DNA of 64,000 bases, taken from Membranipora membranacea (Eukaryota; Bryozoa; Gymnolaemata; Cheilostomatida; Membraniporidae). The notes under the pieces are model-generated. The model saw only the letters and a list, made by a program, of their open reading frames with translations. It ran no database searches and was not told the origin of the DNA. The position numbers and the translations under genes are program-made. The stretch lies in NCBI GenBank assembly GCA_914767715.1, contig OU612068.1:26846001-26910000 (forward strand), read 5' to 3'. The first letter of the stretch is position 1; the number at the start of each line of letters is the position of its first letter. Positions 35,337 to 47,355 of the stretch are shown piece by piece.

Positions 35337-36781
35337 GAAAGGAGGAACTATTTTAGAACAATTTTGGTGAACAGAACAGACTTTGAGCCAGATGGCAAAC
35401 CCTAGAAACATCTTGTTTTTTTGCGAGCCTGAGTTGTATTACAGATAGAACTCAAGCCCTCCATAAAACAAATAGCTTTTCAAAATCGCAGCAAGTAAGA
35501 GAATAAACAATCATTGTTTCGGTATTAGAAAGTGCCCTATTTCAAATTATACATCTCTCATTGCTCTAATCTTATAATTGCTCCAAATACAGCTTATAAT
35601 AACCAACCACTCACTTGCATCACAATAGATTTAAACACTCAGATCGTTAAAACATTTTGACATTTTGAGTTGCCACCCCGACACATCGCTGAACAAAGAA
35701 TAAAACTTTAACTTTATACCTATACTTCTCCTATTCTATTTTATGGAGTTCGCACTATTTAATACTGTGTAAAATATAACAGCTACTCAGTGACAACTCG
35801 ATGGCAACACAACACAATACTGTGGCCTTAAGGTAGAGACACGGGGGGGGTCAGCAAATATCAACTTTCCATACACCGTTGGAAAGCTGTCCAGCTATCT
35901 GATCGCTAACAGCTCATCAACAATGTGATTTGATGGCGTTGCGTCATTTTATCGCGGAAATCAGGCCAAAAAGGCTATTTTTAGCAAAGTGGATGGCCGA
36001 GCTAATTTGATGGCAAGGAATTTCAAAACAGGTTATATTAATTCTTTGAGATAAATAGTTCATCCTACTTTTTGGTTGAAAACAATATTTATGATGAGCC
36101 AAAGTGGCTTTTTACATCACGCCATAACGTATGAATTTTGAAATTTGATGATATAACGTGAAACTTTAAGCAACGATTTGAGATAGATTGAGCAAGTAAG
36201 AGCCAAATTTTTTGCTATTTCCACGGAAGTGCCGTTTACACACACCCCAATTTTCAGCAGCTTAAAAAATTCATCAATATCAGCACAGACCATCAATGGT
36301 TGGCTGTTGGGAGGGAGAGACCAACCAGCCAATCAGAGCCAAAGCATTGGCTTATCTCAAGTTGTCCATATTCAACTCAGGATGTACGAACTGCGCGATG
36401 AGCCGCCATACGCAATGCTGGCAATCTTCAAACTCATAATTCCATCGAAATTGATTGAGTTACCAACAAAAAATCTATGAAAGGACTATGAAATTCAAAT
36501 CAATGTTAGAACCATTGCTTCAATCCATTTCAATGGTCTTACACCAAAGTAGAGTGTCTCAATAAAACTGTATGGTCTGTGGTTAGTCTTTATATAGAAA
36601 TTATCATGAACTGTGGCCACTTTCAATGGCTCCGATCATAGACAAAACACATGGCTCCGATCCTCAAATGGGTTATTGATTTAAACACTGCTTCCAATGC
36701 TCTTGCTGCATTCCAAAAACAATCTTTTTACAAGGATGATGTTCCAACTAATATATATATATATGGAAGTGCCAGACTCAC
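35337..36781. other. Spacer sequence between C exons
   Basis: This is the intron of C plus unassigned repeats. A poly-G run is near 35843. A small plus-strand frame at 36229-36480 shows no domain. Confidence 0.35.
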
Positions 36782-37029
36782 CATTCCTCCCAGCTAACCA
36801 TCTGTCAAAGTTTCCAGCAGTTATCTTTAACACCGTGTCTCGATTTGTTCCATGCCACACTGGAAACTTCTCTACCTCATTCTCCCATTTCTTTTTCCAC
36901 TTCTTAGCAACATCAGTTCTCCAATTAACATACTGCTGGTACTATCTCGGGTTCTGAACTCGGAAAAAGTATCAAATTGCAAACACCCGTCATAAACTTA
37001 TGACTGCATTTTGTATTGAAGGATTGTGC

Positions 37030-37260
37030 TATCCAGGGTCTTTTTATTGGGATGAGCCATGCTTTTTTAAAGCAAATTATCACAATCACTTGGTTCGAAA
37101 TCACTGCTCATTTGGTCTTTCAAAATGGCAAATTAGTTCCCAAATCACACATGCAGTTCATTTAATCAGCGAGCGATTTGGGAACAAGAACTATAGCAGT
37201 TCGCGCTCACTCAGTTAGTAGGGATCAGATAGCGATTTTGGCAGTTTTTATTTGGAAGTG
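37030..37260. mobile_element. MITE-like repeat, spacer copy
   Basis: It shares AATCACTTGGTTCGAAATCACT-type runs and GCTCACTCAGT with the arm copies at 28545 and 43745. It begins CCAGGGTCTTTTTATTGGGA and ends near TTTTTATTTGGAAGTGTCCC, an imperfect inverted pair. Confidence 0.5.
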
Positions 37261-37389
37261 TCCCCAGATAAAAAGACCCCTGGAACCAGAGGGCGGTGCT
37301 CATTAGCGCAAGAAATCGACATTTATTAACTAATGATAACTAAATGATAACTGGTAATTATTGCATAAATACCTCACATTTCTGAGACA

Positions 37390-37794
37390 CAGTGGTGGAA
37401 ATGGGCCTATACTGGCCTATACGGTGTATAGGAAGTTCACATCAATGCCTATACACCTTCAATAATTGTATAGGCACTTATAACCCATCACTGCTGTGCA
37501 CTTAGTATGCTTGGATAAGTTTGTTTATGTTGTATGGTAGGGTTTGTTTACTTTTACTTTACTGTTTGCTTCAGTCAAAACATGCTCATAGATTTAGGCT
37601 CAAAAAGTCAAAAAAGATACACCAGAAACACTGTAATTAGGACACAAATATCAAAAAAATTCACAGAGAGAACCCCCGCATCCCCCCCCGGGAGGGCGCT
37701 GCGCCCCTCCCGGATCCGCTGCTCGGCCGGATTGGCTTGGATTGATCTCAATGTTTGGTGTATAGGCACTTTTTTATTTCCATTTCCACCACTG
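37390..37794. mobile_element. Short hAT-like inverted-repeat element
   Basis: The ends are CAGTGGTGGAAATG and CATTTCCACCACTG, 405 bases apart, with CCTATAC inside both. A GC-rich block (GGGAGGGCGCTGCGCCCCTC) lies within. No target duplication is evident. Confidence 0.65.
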
Positions 37795-38496
37795 TTGGCA
37801 ATGTTTGATGCTCCAGATGCCTATGTTTGGGACATAGGAGCAGGGAGTTTGTTCCAACTCAGTGATTAGTAACATGACCTGGGTTTGAGTGATCTTGGAA
37901 AATTAAGTGACTACGTACAATAATGCTCGTAGTCAAATGATCATCGCAAATACTCTGTTTATGTGATCTTTGAGGTGTTCGAGTGATAAGGTGATGCTTG
38001 CAATTATTATATCCAAGCAGATATCACCACATTTAAGTTAAGGTATAGGTTCAGCGAATAGACTGTCGACGGAGCTCATCCATGTATTCAATAACCTTAG
38101 TTGTATATTTTGGTACTTAAAGGCTCACCAAGGTTTCAAACAACTTCTCATTGATGGCCATTGATTAATAGCAGATTGCACCTTCTGCATGGGGAAAAAG
38201 ACAAAATATAATTCGGATGATTATTCAGCCAGAATTCTTGTGAAACATTTCTTCCATCAGGTTGTTATAGTTGGGAATTACAAGTTATGGATACTTAAGA
38301 TAGTCTAACTATGACAGCCATTATTTAACATACTGGCTCATCTTTTATTTACTATCACTTATTATACAAAACCATATCTAGTTGCTTCATTTCTTAACCA
38401 ACTAGCAAATTATTCTACTTGCTTTATAGCTTACAAGCAAAGCCTAGATAACACATACTACCAGCTGTGCTGAACTTTGAGTTACATCATCGTCAG

Positions 38497-41400
38497 TTTA
38501 ATGGCTAACTATTAATCTAAGGAATAGTTGATGGATGTTTTAATACCATTAATAGACACTGAAAAACTGGCATCCCAACAACAACATTAGACAACCGCTC
38601 TCAATTTGGAAAGCATACATCCTAATTACCAAATATGCTTTCCCCATAAACACTAGCTTAGTATGATCAATCATCAACGTGAACAGTCTTTCGATATGTG
38701 TCTGCTACATCATTTGATGGTTATAACCTAGCCTGCCGCCTACGGTGTTAGCAGCACCCCTTTTTCGTATAGTGTCTAACCCAGATATTGAGTATTGACA
38801 GAATAAGAAGTCTAGCAGTTACCAAAGGCTATATACTGCTAGTCATGTGACTTACTCTTCCTGGGACCTATGAAGCAGTAATCACTCTCTTTTCTGCTGA
38901 TGACACCGTACTGATCCCACGGATCATAGAGGAGAGCTATAGCTATATAGATACATACAGACGTCATACACTTCTACAAATATAAACCGGTTAGTTATTA
39001 ACATACAATTGTATAATTGAACGTGTTCAATAACTCCCACTTTTGAACATAGCAAGGTACTCAAACTCAGCTAAAAGAGAATACCACATAGCAGTTTCCT
39101 GTTCCTGTTATTATTTAGCCTGTGCTCTGTAATCATTACAGCAAAGTCTTGGAACCTCCTCTAAACTGAAGTGTTACCCAGCTTAGAGTCAGCAACTCCT
39201 TTGAGTTTTGCATCGCGTAATGCACAAAGCTGATGCTGTGACTGCTGTGACTGGTCAATTTAGTGTCATTACGCGTAATCCAGATCCGAATCCGATCCGA
39301 GGTTGCCTAACCCTGATCCGTTCCACCCCTAATTGCATACCAGTTATATAAAAATATAATGTTTTATATCCCAATGTCACTAGATCAAAGAGAATATACC
39401 CATTGTAGTCAAATGTAATCTAGATCAAAAGTAAAAGTCTGAAAGCTGTAAAGCTTTGTTTCTATCACCACCGGGTCTAAAGTTATTATGATAATATTGT
39501 GTATGTACAAGCCACTGGATTGTGTTGAGAAATATTGTATTGTCTTATCCATAACTGGCCATCATCTGACTTGGCTAAGATGAGTGCCCAGTACGTGACT
39601 AAGGAGTTGTCTCTGTAACATCAAAGGGTACATAACTCTTAACTACATAACACAACAAGATTGGATATCCAGCATTTATCACACCTTGTGAAGAATTAGT
39701 TTTTTTTGTGATTCTGTTGATGAGACCTTTCCGATGATATATAAAAAGATTTATGATACGTTGAAGCCGTTTGACGCATTTAGTTCAGATCAAGCAATGA
39801 TTATATAGGGATGCCTTATAGTCATTACAGGGCTTTCGTGTCTGTGGAGTAATTCTGTGGTCAACAAAAAATGTATGTGATTTACTTCTATCCATTTACC
39901 ATGCTCAAATTTCTCCCACAAAAACCATGACATCACATAATGAGTGCAAACAATGCAGGTAATCCCATTCTCAACAAGCATATTTTGACCGGACAGCATG
40001 ATGATATATGATCCATCATTTTCCTCCCCAACCCCCCCCCCCCCCCCGCACAGCCTTTTGTTATATGTATTAATTTAAAGAAAAATTTAGCTTATGATCA
40101 TCCCTAAGCATTGTCAATTATAGCTCAGGAATGTGTCACAACAAAGATTTACAACAAACATTACTATATATTGAGAAATATCGTTAAATGTAAATCTGTC
40201 ATTGTTGTTGTTGATAGTGCATTCATAAAAATAAGTGACAGCTGCGCTAATTGCGCTTCTTAATCGTCTTTTAACCATTTTACTTGACTCATATTGCACC
40301 TAGGAAGGCACCATACTTGCCAAGTAATCTAAATACGAAATAGGGAGATTCCATTTTACGGCGATACTGCACCACAACGTGGTGCTTCGAGGGTGCGAAG
40401 CACCCGAGTCACCCACCTGGGGGTTTGGGGGGCGGTTTGAGCCCCCCAACGGGGTAAGGGGCGGAGCCCCGTCTGCAGAAGCTCTGAGAGCGTTTCCAGC
40501 CACTAGGAAGGGCTAAAAAGGTATATTTGACCCCAAATAATTTCATGTTTGTATTAGTACTAAAATATCAAACTGAGGTGAAATACACTTTAAACAATTA
40601 CAATCAATCCATGGGCCCCTGGGACTCTTACATACATGCCTTTACATTGTCAATGTCCAGTATCAAACACCCCATTGGCAAAGTAGAGGCATGTAAGTCC
40701 CAGGGGCCTTTGCCTGTCAGGACAGGCTACAAGTGCCCATGCATCATCATCAAGATCTGAAAATGTGCTCAGTCACAGACAGTGAGAATCCAGATAAGGT
40801 ACTATATTTTTGTTTGACTAACATTAAATATGTTTCAAAGTCTTTGGTCCGAGCTTTGTTAAATTGTACTGTTGAGAGTTGGAATTGTCAGGTTTCTATT
40901 TTCCTTCACTTAAATTTAACTAGAGTAGACAGTACAAAATTAATACTAAAAAATGTGTGATCTGAAAGGAAATGAAAACTAAAGGTATGCACTTGACTAG
41001 CTACTTTATATTGTGACCAATGACAGTCAGTGTTGTGAGTTATGAGAGGATTCTATTGGTCATTTACAATAATAGGCTGAATCTTAACAGAACAGGTAAA
41101 TTTGTTAGGATTGTTTAATTTGATAATTCCTTTCAATTTTGTGTGCAAAGCATTCTGCGCATGCTCAGCTCTGGGCATGAGCTGATCTCTGCAAAATTGA
41201 GTCTCGGAATTCCGAAGCCATCTGATTGGCTACCTGCTCTGGTGACATACTCCCCAAAGCGTGCGGATTTGTTATGAATAGTTATCCTTTCTTGTCATTA
41301 TTAGCTGATTTTGATTGACAGTTTATGCAGGGGATATCCCATATCCCCTTTCCAAAGTTGCAATCAGAACCCAAACTAAACTCATTGTTCTTGCACATGC

Positions 41401-42900
41401 GCAAATTCAAGTCACGCATGATGCATACTTAGCCTTACGACACCTGCTTTGTGGTAATGATAGCCTAGTTTATAGTTTATCAGTGATCTACATGCCCAGT
41501 CAGATCACGAGAGTCAGTATGTGTGCAAAGACCTTAACAGTAACTAGTCAACAACAGCATGTACTTGGATAACTATCAAAAAATTGCGATTGGACTGTTT
41601 TCTCTAAAATCTGGAGGAAATAGTGAGATTTACAAAAAGTGGGAGGTGGGTGTAAAAATCTGGAGGGTCACGCCTAAATCGGGAGACTTGGCAAGTATGG
41701 AAGGCACAAACAATTGCATTTCCGCAATGAAAAGTAAGCTCCCCATATCGTAAGAATTTAGTCTATTTACTGTTATGTGACTGTTTGTTCAAAATAATTG
41801 AAAGCTCCTCACTCATTTAGAAAAGCAAAGCTGCTAAATCAGTTCCACGCAGTTGATATCTCTGTTCCCGTTTGATTGACTAGTAATCATAATATTTAGT
41901 ATCAATATGTTTACGGTTTGATATCAACAACGCTTTTGTGGGGGCCTAGCCTTGGTGGCACGGGTGTGAAATCCTTGTTTCCTTGAATTTATAAAGCAAA
42001 GAAAATTATGTGATAAGTAATTGGATTTTGATTACATATTTATTACTAAACTAAAATAGAAAGCATTTAAACAGCAGGGTGAAAAAACAACTCAATTTTT
42101 TGTAAACCTATGGCATCAGAAATGCTGATGACTGATCTATCAGAATATTTGGTCCCTTTACATTATCAGTCCACCACAAAATGAATTACCAACATCTTTT
42201 CTCCCTCACATGTTTGCCAAATATCATACAACAAAAGCATTCATCATCTAATGGCGAAGTTTGTTCTTAAGGTAATTCGTTAGTGCTCTTGCCTTTTGCA
42301 GCATCATGCGAAAAAGTTTTTCTAAAACATCCACTGTACGTCAAAAACAAGATACACATACATAAATTTCTTTTTACAATCAGCATGGCGATGGGTTTGA
42401 CATAAATTTGGATAGCAAAGCAGTTGTAACTAAGCTAGGTAAAATATAATCATGTAAATACAAATTTTTGTTTCGAATAGTTTGTGATAAAGAAATTAAT
42501 GGTCAGATTGAAAATAGAAACCAGAGGAAAAACTTGGGAGGTGAGGGCAGAAACAATCTTCCTAATTTATAAATCTTCACACGTTGCTGTAGCCTGTTTT
42601 GGAAACTTTCAAGCCAAGAGTTCGAGCGCCAATCGACCTGATCTAACAGGCAGTGTCACCGTCATCACTCTCTCAGTCCCAATTAATTAATGGTTCAATT
42701 TTTTATAGACTCAACAATAATCCATTATTATTAGGTCTATAATTCAAATTCAAAATGAATAGATTTAACCAAAAATTTATCTACATGCGATCCCATCTCA
42801 CTTTCATCCGCCCCTGAACCGGAGGAGACAGAATATCTCGACCATATTAGTCATCAAGGTGTGCCAAAAGAGTCACTGTGACTCTTGCTTTATATATTGG
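38497..42900. other. Non-coding 3' flank within right arm
   Basis: No gene is recognised apart from the hAT insertion. The sequence mirrors 31172-34361. A mirrored poly-C run is at about 40031-40048. Confidence 0.5.
40312..41699. mobile_element. Non-autonomous hAT transposon in right arm
   Basis: Terminal inverted repeats are CATACTTGCCAAGT and ACTTGGCAAGTATG. The 8-base target duplication GAAGGCAC is at 40304-40311 and 41700-41707, diagnostic of hAT-type integration. The left arm has the empty site at about 32515. Its 1388 bases carry no transposase; a hairpin lies at about 40612-40708. Confidence 0.92.
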
Positions 42901-43065
42901 CAATGAATTTCAACTAAAGCTGGAAATTTTTAATCGTATTCCTCTTGTATTAACTGAAGATATTTTCATATTTCAACAGAAAACCCCTCCCCCACCTTCT
43001 CTCCATGACCTTGATGTCAAATGAAAAGATGAACTCAATAGAGCAGGTTGGCATGTAGCAACAAT

Positions 43066-43337
43066 CTATCTGTACTTAATGATATAATCTGGGTAGGCAG
43101 CAACATCGTGGAACGCAACATAGATGGTCGGATTTGCAACATCATTAACCACAGAGTCATAGTTTTCTGAAACATTTTTTGGAGGGGCAGCTTTCATTGA
43201 AGAATCACCTTTAGTCCAATCCCCAGTTATAACTCTGGTCTGCATCATATATCTGTCTCCACTGCCATTTGGCTTTGAATAGTTGTAAGAGTAGCTGCTC
43301 TTGACAGCAAAGTATGATCCGACTCCATACACTGTGG
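43066..43337 (-). CDS. Gene B catalytic exon 2 and stop
   Basis: The 272-base exon matches A exon 29 with eight base differences, five of which give amino acid changes (for example HSSYS to KSSYS, YSDY to YPDY). The triad Tyr and Ile are kept. Confidence 0.95.
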
Positions 43338-43502
43338 CTGAAAAACACAGCAACTAATGAAAACAAAGGCATCTGAATTGGTGTTGATCAATACCGTCTC
43401 TGGATTTTCTCTTTTCACTGACACATGGTAAACACCTGTAAATATTAGCAATCAGCCTGTTAACATGAGCAAAACCTTCCTTGGCATTATCTAAGTCCGT
43501 AC

Positions 43503-43686
43503 CATTTTTCCCTGCCAACGCTCTGTCAAATTTTCCTTTTGTGATCTTTGTGACAGTATCACTGGAAGTACCATGCCATAACGGAACTGTTTCGACATTG
43601 GCTTCTTTTCTGTTCAACTTCTTTGCCACAGCTTTTCTCAATATCGCATACTGTTGGTATAGTGTAGGATTTTGGACTCTCTGTAC
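43503..43686 (-). CDS. Gene B catalytic exon 1
   Basis: The 184-base exon is equal in length to A exon 28 and encodes LWHGTSSDTVTKITKGKFDR, with LNRKEAN in place of LNRTEAN. The intron to the next exon is only 165 bases because the foldback element is absent. Confidence 0.95.
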
Positions 43687-43744
43687 CTAAATGATAAAAG
43701 TGCATGCAATAGTGTTAAGCCCAGCTGTAGGAAACTACCATTCA

Positions 43745-43995
43745 ATTAGAAACTGCCAAAATTACAATCTGATCGCTCACTCAGTGAGTGAGCGATACGT
43801 GAGCAATATCTGCTAGGCTCTTGCTTTAAAATCGGTCAGTCACTGATGGAACTGTATACATTCTGAGTGAGCGATTCGGTAGTGATTTCGTCCAATTGAA
43901 AGTCCAAGTGAGTGATGATTTTGAGCCATGTGATAGTGATGCAAAAAGAATGAGCAATGCTTTATAGCAAAGCATCGCTCATTCTTATTGAAAGT
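43745..43995. mobile_element. MITE-like repeat, right arm copy
   Basis: It is the mirror copy of 28545-28790, with the same GAGCGATAC and AAGAATGAGCAATGC stretches. Confidence 0.5.
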
Positions 43996-44258
43996 CCCCC
44001 TGAGTACACACTTCCACCTCACCTAGCACCTTGCATGTGCATAACAGTGTCATATCAGGTGCCCCAATATGATGATTAAAAGCAGAGCTTCTAGGCTTCA
44101 TTCTTCGATATAAATCAGTGAAATCTACCACGCCAAAACAATAAGACTCCACTACATATATCACTAAAATTTAGCTATTATATCTAGTTCAAAATGTGAA
44201 TCTTCCAAACAACATATGTGTCAATAAAATCAGTTCTGACCATTACCTCAAACCTCAC

Positions 44259-44404
44259 CTCTAGCAAGTTAGTTTTATTGGCCCCGATTGTTTTCATGAA
44301 ATTGCTTTCAACTTCCTTGAACTCTGGCGAACCTGGCGGAACTATAACTTCCTGGTACGTATCTAGAGGAGCAGTCCAAGTCTTCGAAAAGTATACACCA
44401 ACCA
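44259..44404 (-). CDS. Gene B linker exon before catalytic domain
   Basis: It encodes VVGVYFSKTWTAPLDTYQEV and PPGSPEFKEVESNFMKTIGA then NLLE. The PGSxEYxxVxxxF pattern is the usual lead-in to the PARP catalytic domain. Phase 1 to 0. The left arm keeps only its last third. Confidence 0.9.
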
Positions 44405-44694
44405 CTGCAAACAGAATTTTCATCACCTACTTCAAGATTATAAACTGAATAGAATGTGGCATCTAGTAGAAGCATTGGCAGGCACAACTGCTTTGCAGGT
44501 CGGAGTAGGTAACAACATTACTTATACATATGTTCAGGCTTAATTCCATAAATTATGAAAGTTCAAATGGGAAGCTTCTAGACATTTCATGCTCCTTCCC
44601 TACCGTATCTAATTTTTATATGAAAAAACAGCTTTTAAAATATCAAATATAACAGAGGCGACTTTAGCAGCAGCACATTCTTCTTTCAGCTCAC

Positions 44695-44845
44695 CCTTTG
44701 GCTTGGTATGATCATCCCTGATAACTGAGAACTGATCTCCCTCGCAGTCTCCAGTCATCGTATTCATGTCTATCACTGTATTTCCATCCTCAGATGTAAA
44801 CTTATATATTGCTTTGGGATTTCTAGAGTATTGGTCTTCAAGTTG
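44695..44845 (-). CDS. Gene B WWE second half exon
   Basis: It encodes NPKAIYKFTSEDGNTVIDMN and CEGDQFSVIRDDHTKPK, the second half of WWE. Phase 0 to 1 with a GTGAGC donor. Confidence 0.88.
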
Positions 44846-45018
44846 CTGTTTAGGTACAAAAAGAAATCAATAAAAAAGGTGATTAACATGCAGAAAACTG
44901 ACCGGCAGGTTCCTTTACTTGCCAGTCACAGTCAAGAGGAGATAACGCATCAATTGCTTTGAGTAACAATGCGATTCTGCAAAAATACAAATTATATTGC
45001 AAGCACAGATTCACATAC

Positions 45019-45269
45019 TTTGTTTGTGGCACGGTCAAACTCTTCATATACGTCCTCTTCAAATGAATGTTTCCATTGGACGGCGCGAGCCAGAAGCTGT
45101 TCCTCTTTTTCTTGAAAAAGGCCTTGACTAATATCTTTGAGCTCTTTTGCTATGAGGTCTGACATGCGAGAGGCATCAGTTGGTTGCCAGTAATCTTTAT
45201 GTTTTGTTGTATAGGTATTATTTCCAAATTGACATGGAGCATCTTAGCTTCTTCTCTCAGGAGAGTGAT
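45019..45269 (-). pseudogene. Gene B KH/WWE exon with 1-base deletion
   Basis: It is 251 bases against 252 in A exon 26. The loss falls at GGACGACC in A, GGCAACC in B (about 45187), and shifts the frame into an early TAG. Splice sites are intact. Confidence 0.88.
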
Positions 45270-45875
45270 CTAAAGGTTAACAAACCCTCATCAATACAAA
45301 TACAGCAAGAACGGCTTTTTTCATTTTAATTGAAATCAAAGGATGGTTTTTGAAACTACCCCTTTTATATTTGGGGAAAAAACCAGACTTGTATCCTTGA
45401 AAATCAGTTTAGAGGGATTGAATTTGTTCTACTAAATGATAGCACATGGTGATACGCAAGCTCCCTACAAAGATATGTCATAGTGGACCATTCCTGTTTT
45501 TTGTAAGTTTGACATACAAAGCTTCCTAATACACAACATCTTACAACTTGCCACTACTGTCAGCTTAAATGACAACCAGGGTTTCAGACAAAACAAGACT
45601 AGTTTTCAGTGTCAGGAAAGCTCAATAACAATGCATAAATAATGAGAGAGAATAGGAGAAAATCTAAAGGAAGCAGAGAGCCTTTTTTGCTGAGTTTGAG
45701 CAGCATTTAGCTGATTTGTGCAATGTTATTTAAAATACCTCACTGATTAATTGTCAGTTTATGATCAAATTAAGAGAGCAGTTATTCTACATTTTATGGC
45801 TGATGCCATACTTTCCAGATAATAGACATTATTATGTATAAATTTTCTGAAGATGCATAAGATGCAGTCTGGTGG

Positions 45876-46100
45876 ATTAAAAATCGGATGTCTTGTCACT
45901 TGCCCATCCCGAGGGATGGGCGGCGAAATACTAGTGCCTTATTGGCTATGCCGCAATATCTGCGCCAATTTGCTCTTTGTTTTCAGGCAGGCCAATGCAC
46001 ACCAATCCCCATTAGAAGATGAACTGCAGTGGGATTTGAACCCACGACCTTCAACACTTGCGTGTTGAAGTCCGGCGCTCTAACCAACTGAGCCACCTCC
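45876..46100 (-). repeat. tRNA-derived SINE (right arm copy)
   Basis: It is the mirror of the left arm SINE, with box B read as GGGTTCAAATCCCAC on the minus strand. It came with the arm duplication. Confidence 0.8.
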
Positions 46101-46150
46101 TTGGTCGCAATTTAAATAAGACAACCAGCAGCTAGTTACTTGAAATTTCA

Positions 46151-46499
46151 TCAATGTTGTCCCTGTATGAATGAGCATAATGTTGGTTTATGCTTATGAT
46201 TCTGCTCATCTTGAATGTGCTTCTCCTTTTCCTTTATCTGCTTCACAATCTGCACTTGGAGATTCTCGATGGTTGCTCTTTCTCCTGTAACGTATATCTT
46301 ATTTACACCTGGTTGGTGACTCGTCTTCCCAGAGATGACCTTACATATGACCTTCAAAGACTTTGTTAGCTCATTCACTTTCCTTGACATGTGAGCAAAG
46401 ACCTGCTCAGTGAGTGATTCCGTCTCAAACACCAAGCAATGAGCTCTAGTATACTTCTCAACACATTGATTCAACGTGCGCCAATTCTGCAGATGACGC
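46151..46499 (-). pseudogene. Gene B KH exon truncated at the inverted-repeat junction
   Basis: From 46499 it encodes NWRTLNQCVEKYTRAHCLVF and IKEKEKHIQDEQNHK, matching A exon 15 (18215 onward). At about 46188 it passes into sequence that in A is intron, adding a short unrelated tail ending at TGA (46151-46153). The rest of the KH region and the macrodomains are missing. Confidence 0.9.
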
Positions 46500-46853
46500 C
46501 TAAAAATAAAAAGGGCAAACAACTTTGGAATATGCAAGCTGAAAGGCATAGCATGGTGGATCGCAGAGTTTTTTTATATCTCTGTCATATATGGACTATA
46601 AATGGTAGGTAAAGGTCAGTCTCAAATGAGAATGATGACAGCTGGGTTCTAAATCTAAAAATGTGCAGTTAGGGATGAAGAAGTGCAAAGTAGGAATTAA
46701 TTCATGACTGCAGTGATCTGTTGCGCTTGTATTTTGATCGGTTTTCTGTTGTCTTGTAAGTTAAGCACTCAAACTAGTGTTAAATAATAAACTGAGGTCG
46801 AGATAACACTATTAGCATGTGCAGTCCTGACATTTTAAAGTGTGATAGCCTAC

Positions 46854-47136
46854 CTATTCTTCTTCTTGTCATTGGTGAGCAGGACGGTGATGGAACCATC
46901 TGAGGTCATTGTGAAGCCGTGGTCTTTCAGGTGTTTAGAGAGCTTCTCAAATCCTGGATATTTGCCGTTAAGGAGGAACTCCAGCATCTGCTGATCTGTG
47001 ATAATCTCAGAGAGAGGTTTAGTTTTCTTGAAAGCTCCCGTTGTGACATTGAGACCGAGATGTTCGGAGAACAAAGTTAGCTGGGTACATCCCTTAAGTT
47101 GATGCTGTATATCCCGTAACTTGACCTGGCCTAAAA
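46854..47136 (-). CDS. Gene B counterpart of A exon 14
   Basis: It is 283 bases, the same as A. It encodes QVKLRDIQHQLKGCTQLTLF, FSEHLGLNVTTG and GFTMTSDGSIT. Donor GTAGGC, phase 2. Confidence 0.88.
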
Positions 47137-47355
47137 CTGAGATAAAAAAAGATAATGTATACAAGTTCCTACCCTTATCAGCTTAACTTATCATGCTGTA
47201 CAAAAAATTCCAACCATGTATTATGGCAATCGGAAAAGAAATTATTTATGCTAATGTTGTGTTCTTTTTATCAACCCTTCATTCTAAAAAAGAACGGAAT
47301 ATAATCAATTGTCTCAGATTCGCCAACAGCCCTGAAGTACAACAAATGCGACCAA

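Larger units (their letters stand above)
34827..36953 (-). pseudogene. Gene C: broken PARP catalytic domain in the spacer
   Basis: Two exons on the minus strand match the catalytic exons of A and B but are clearly diverged. Exon 1 (36953-36782) holds VWHGTNRDTVLKITAGNFDR and ends at AATG|GTGAGT, but TAG replaces the Leu of NPTLYQQY. Exon 2 (35336-34827) starts ATAYGHGSYF and ends AFHD-type VFHDVAAYPEYIIKLR; a SINE interrupts it at 35063-35298, and a 1-base shift lies before RYMMQTR. No macrodomain or WWE sequence is found nearby. It may be the displaced original 3' end of gene B. Confidence 0.88.
38497..46188. repeat. Right arm of the large inverted repeat
   Basis: It mirrors 26788-34361. 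It contains a private hAT insertion (40312-41699) and keeps the WWE and linker exons that the left arm lost. Its outer boundary at about 46188 lies inside a coding exon of gene B. A centre of symmetry is near 36.43 kb. Confidence 0.93.

Noticed and set aside
43481-43690. Plus-strand frame over the B catalytic exon (also 28853-29062 minus in A and 36697-36957 plus in C)
   Set aside because: These are antisense shadows of PARP catalytic exons.
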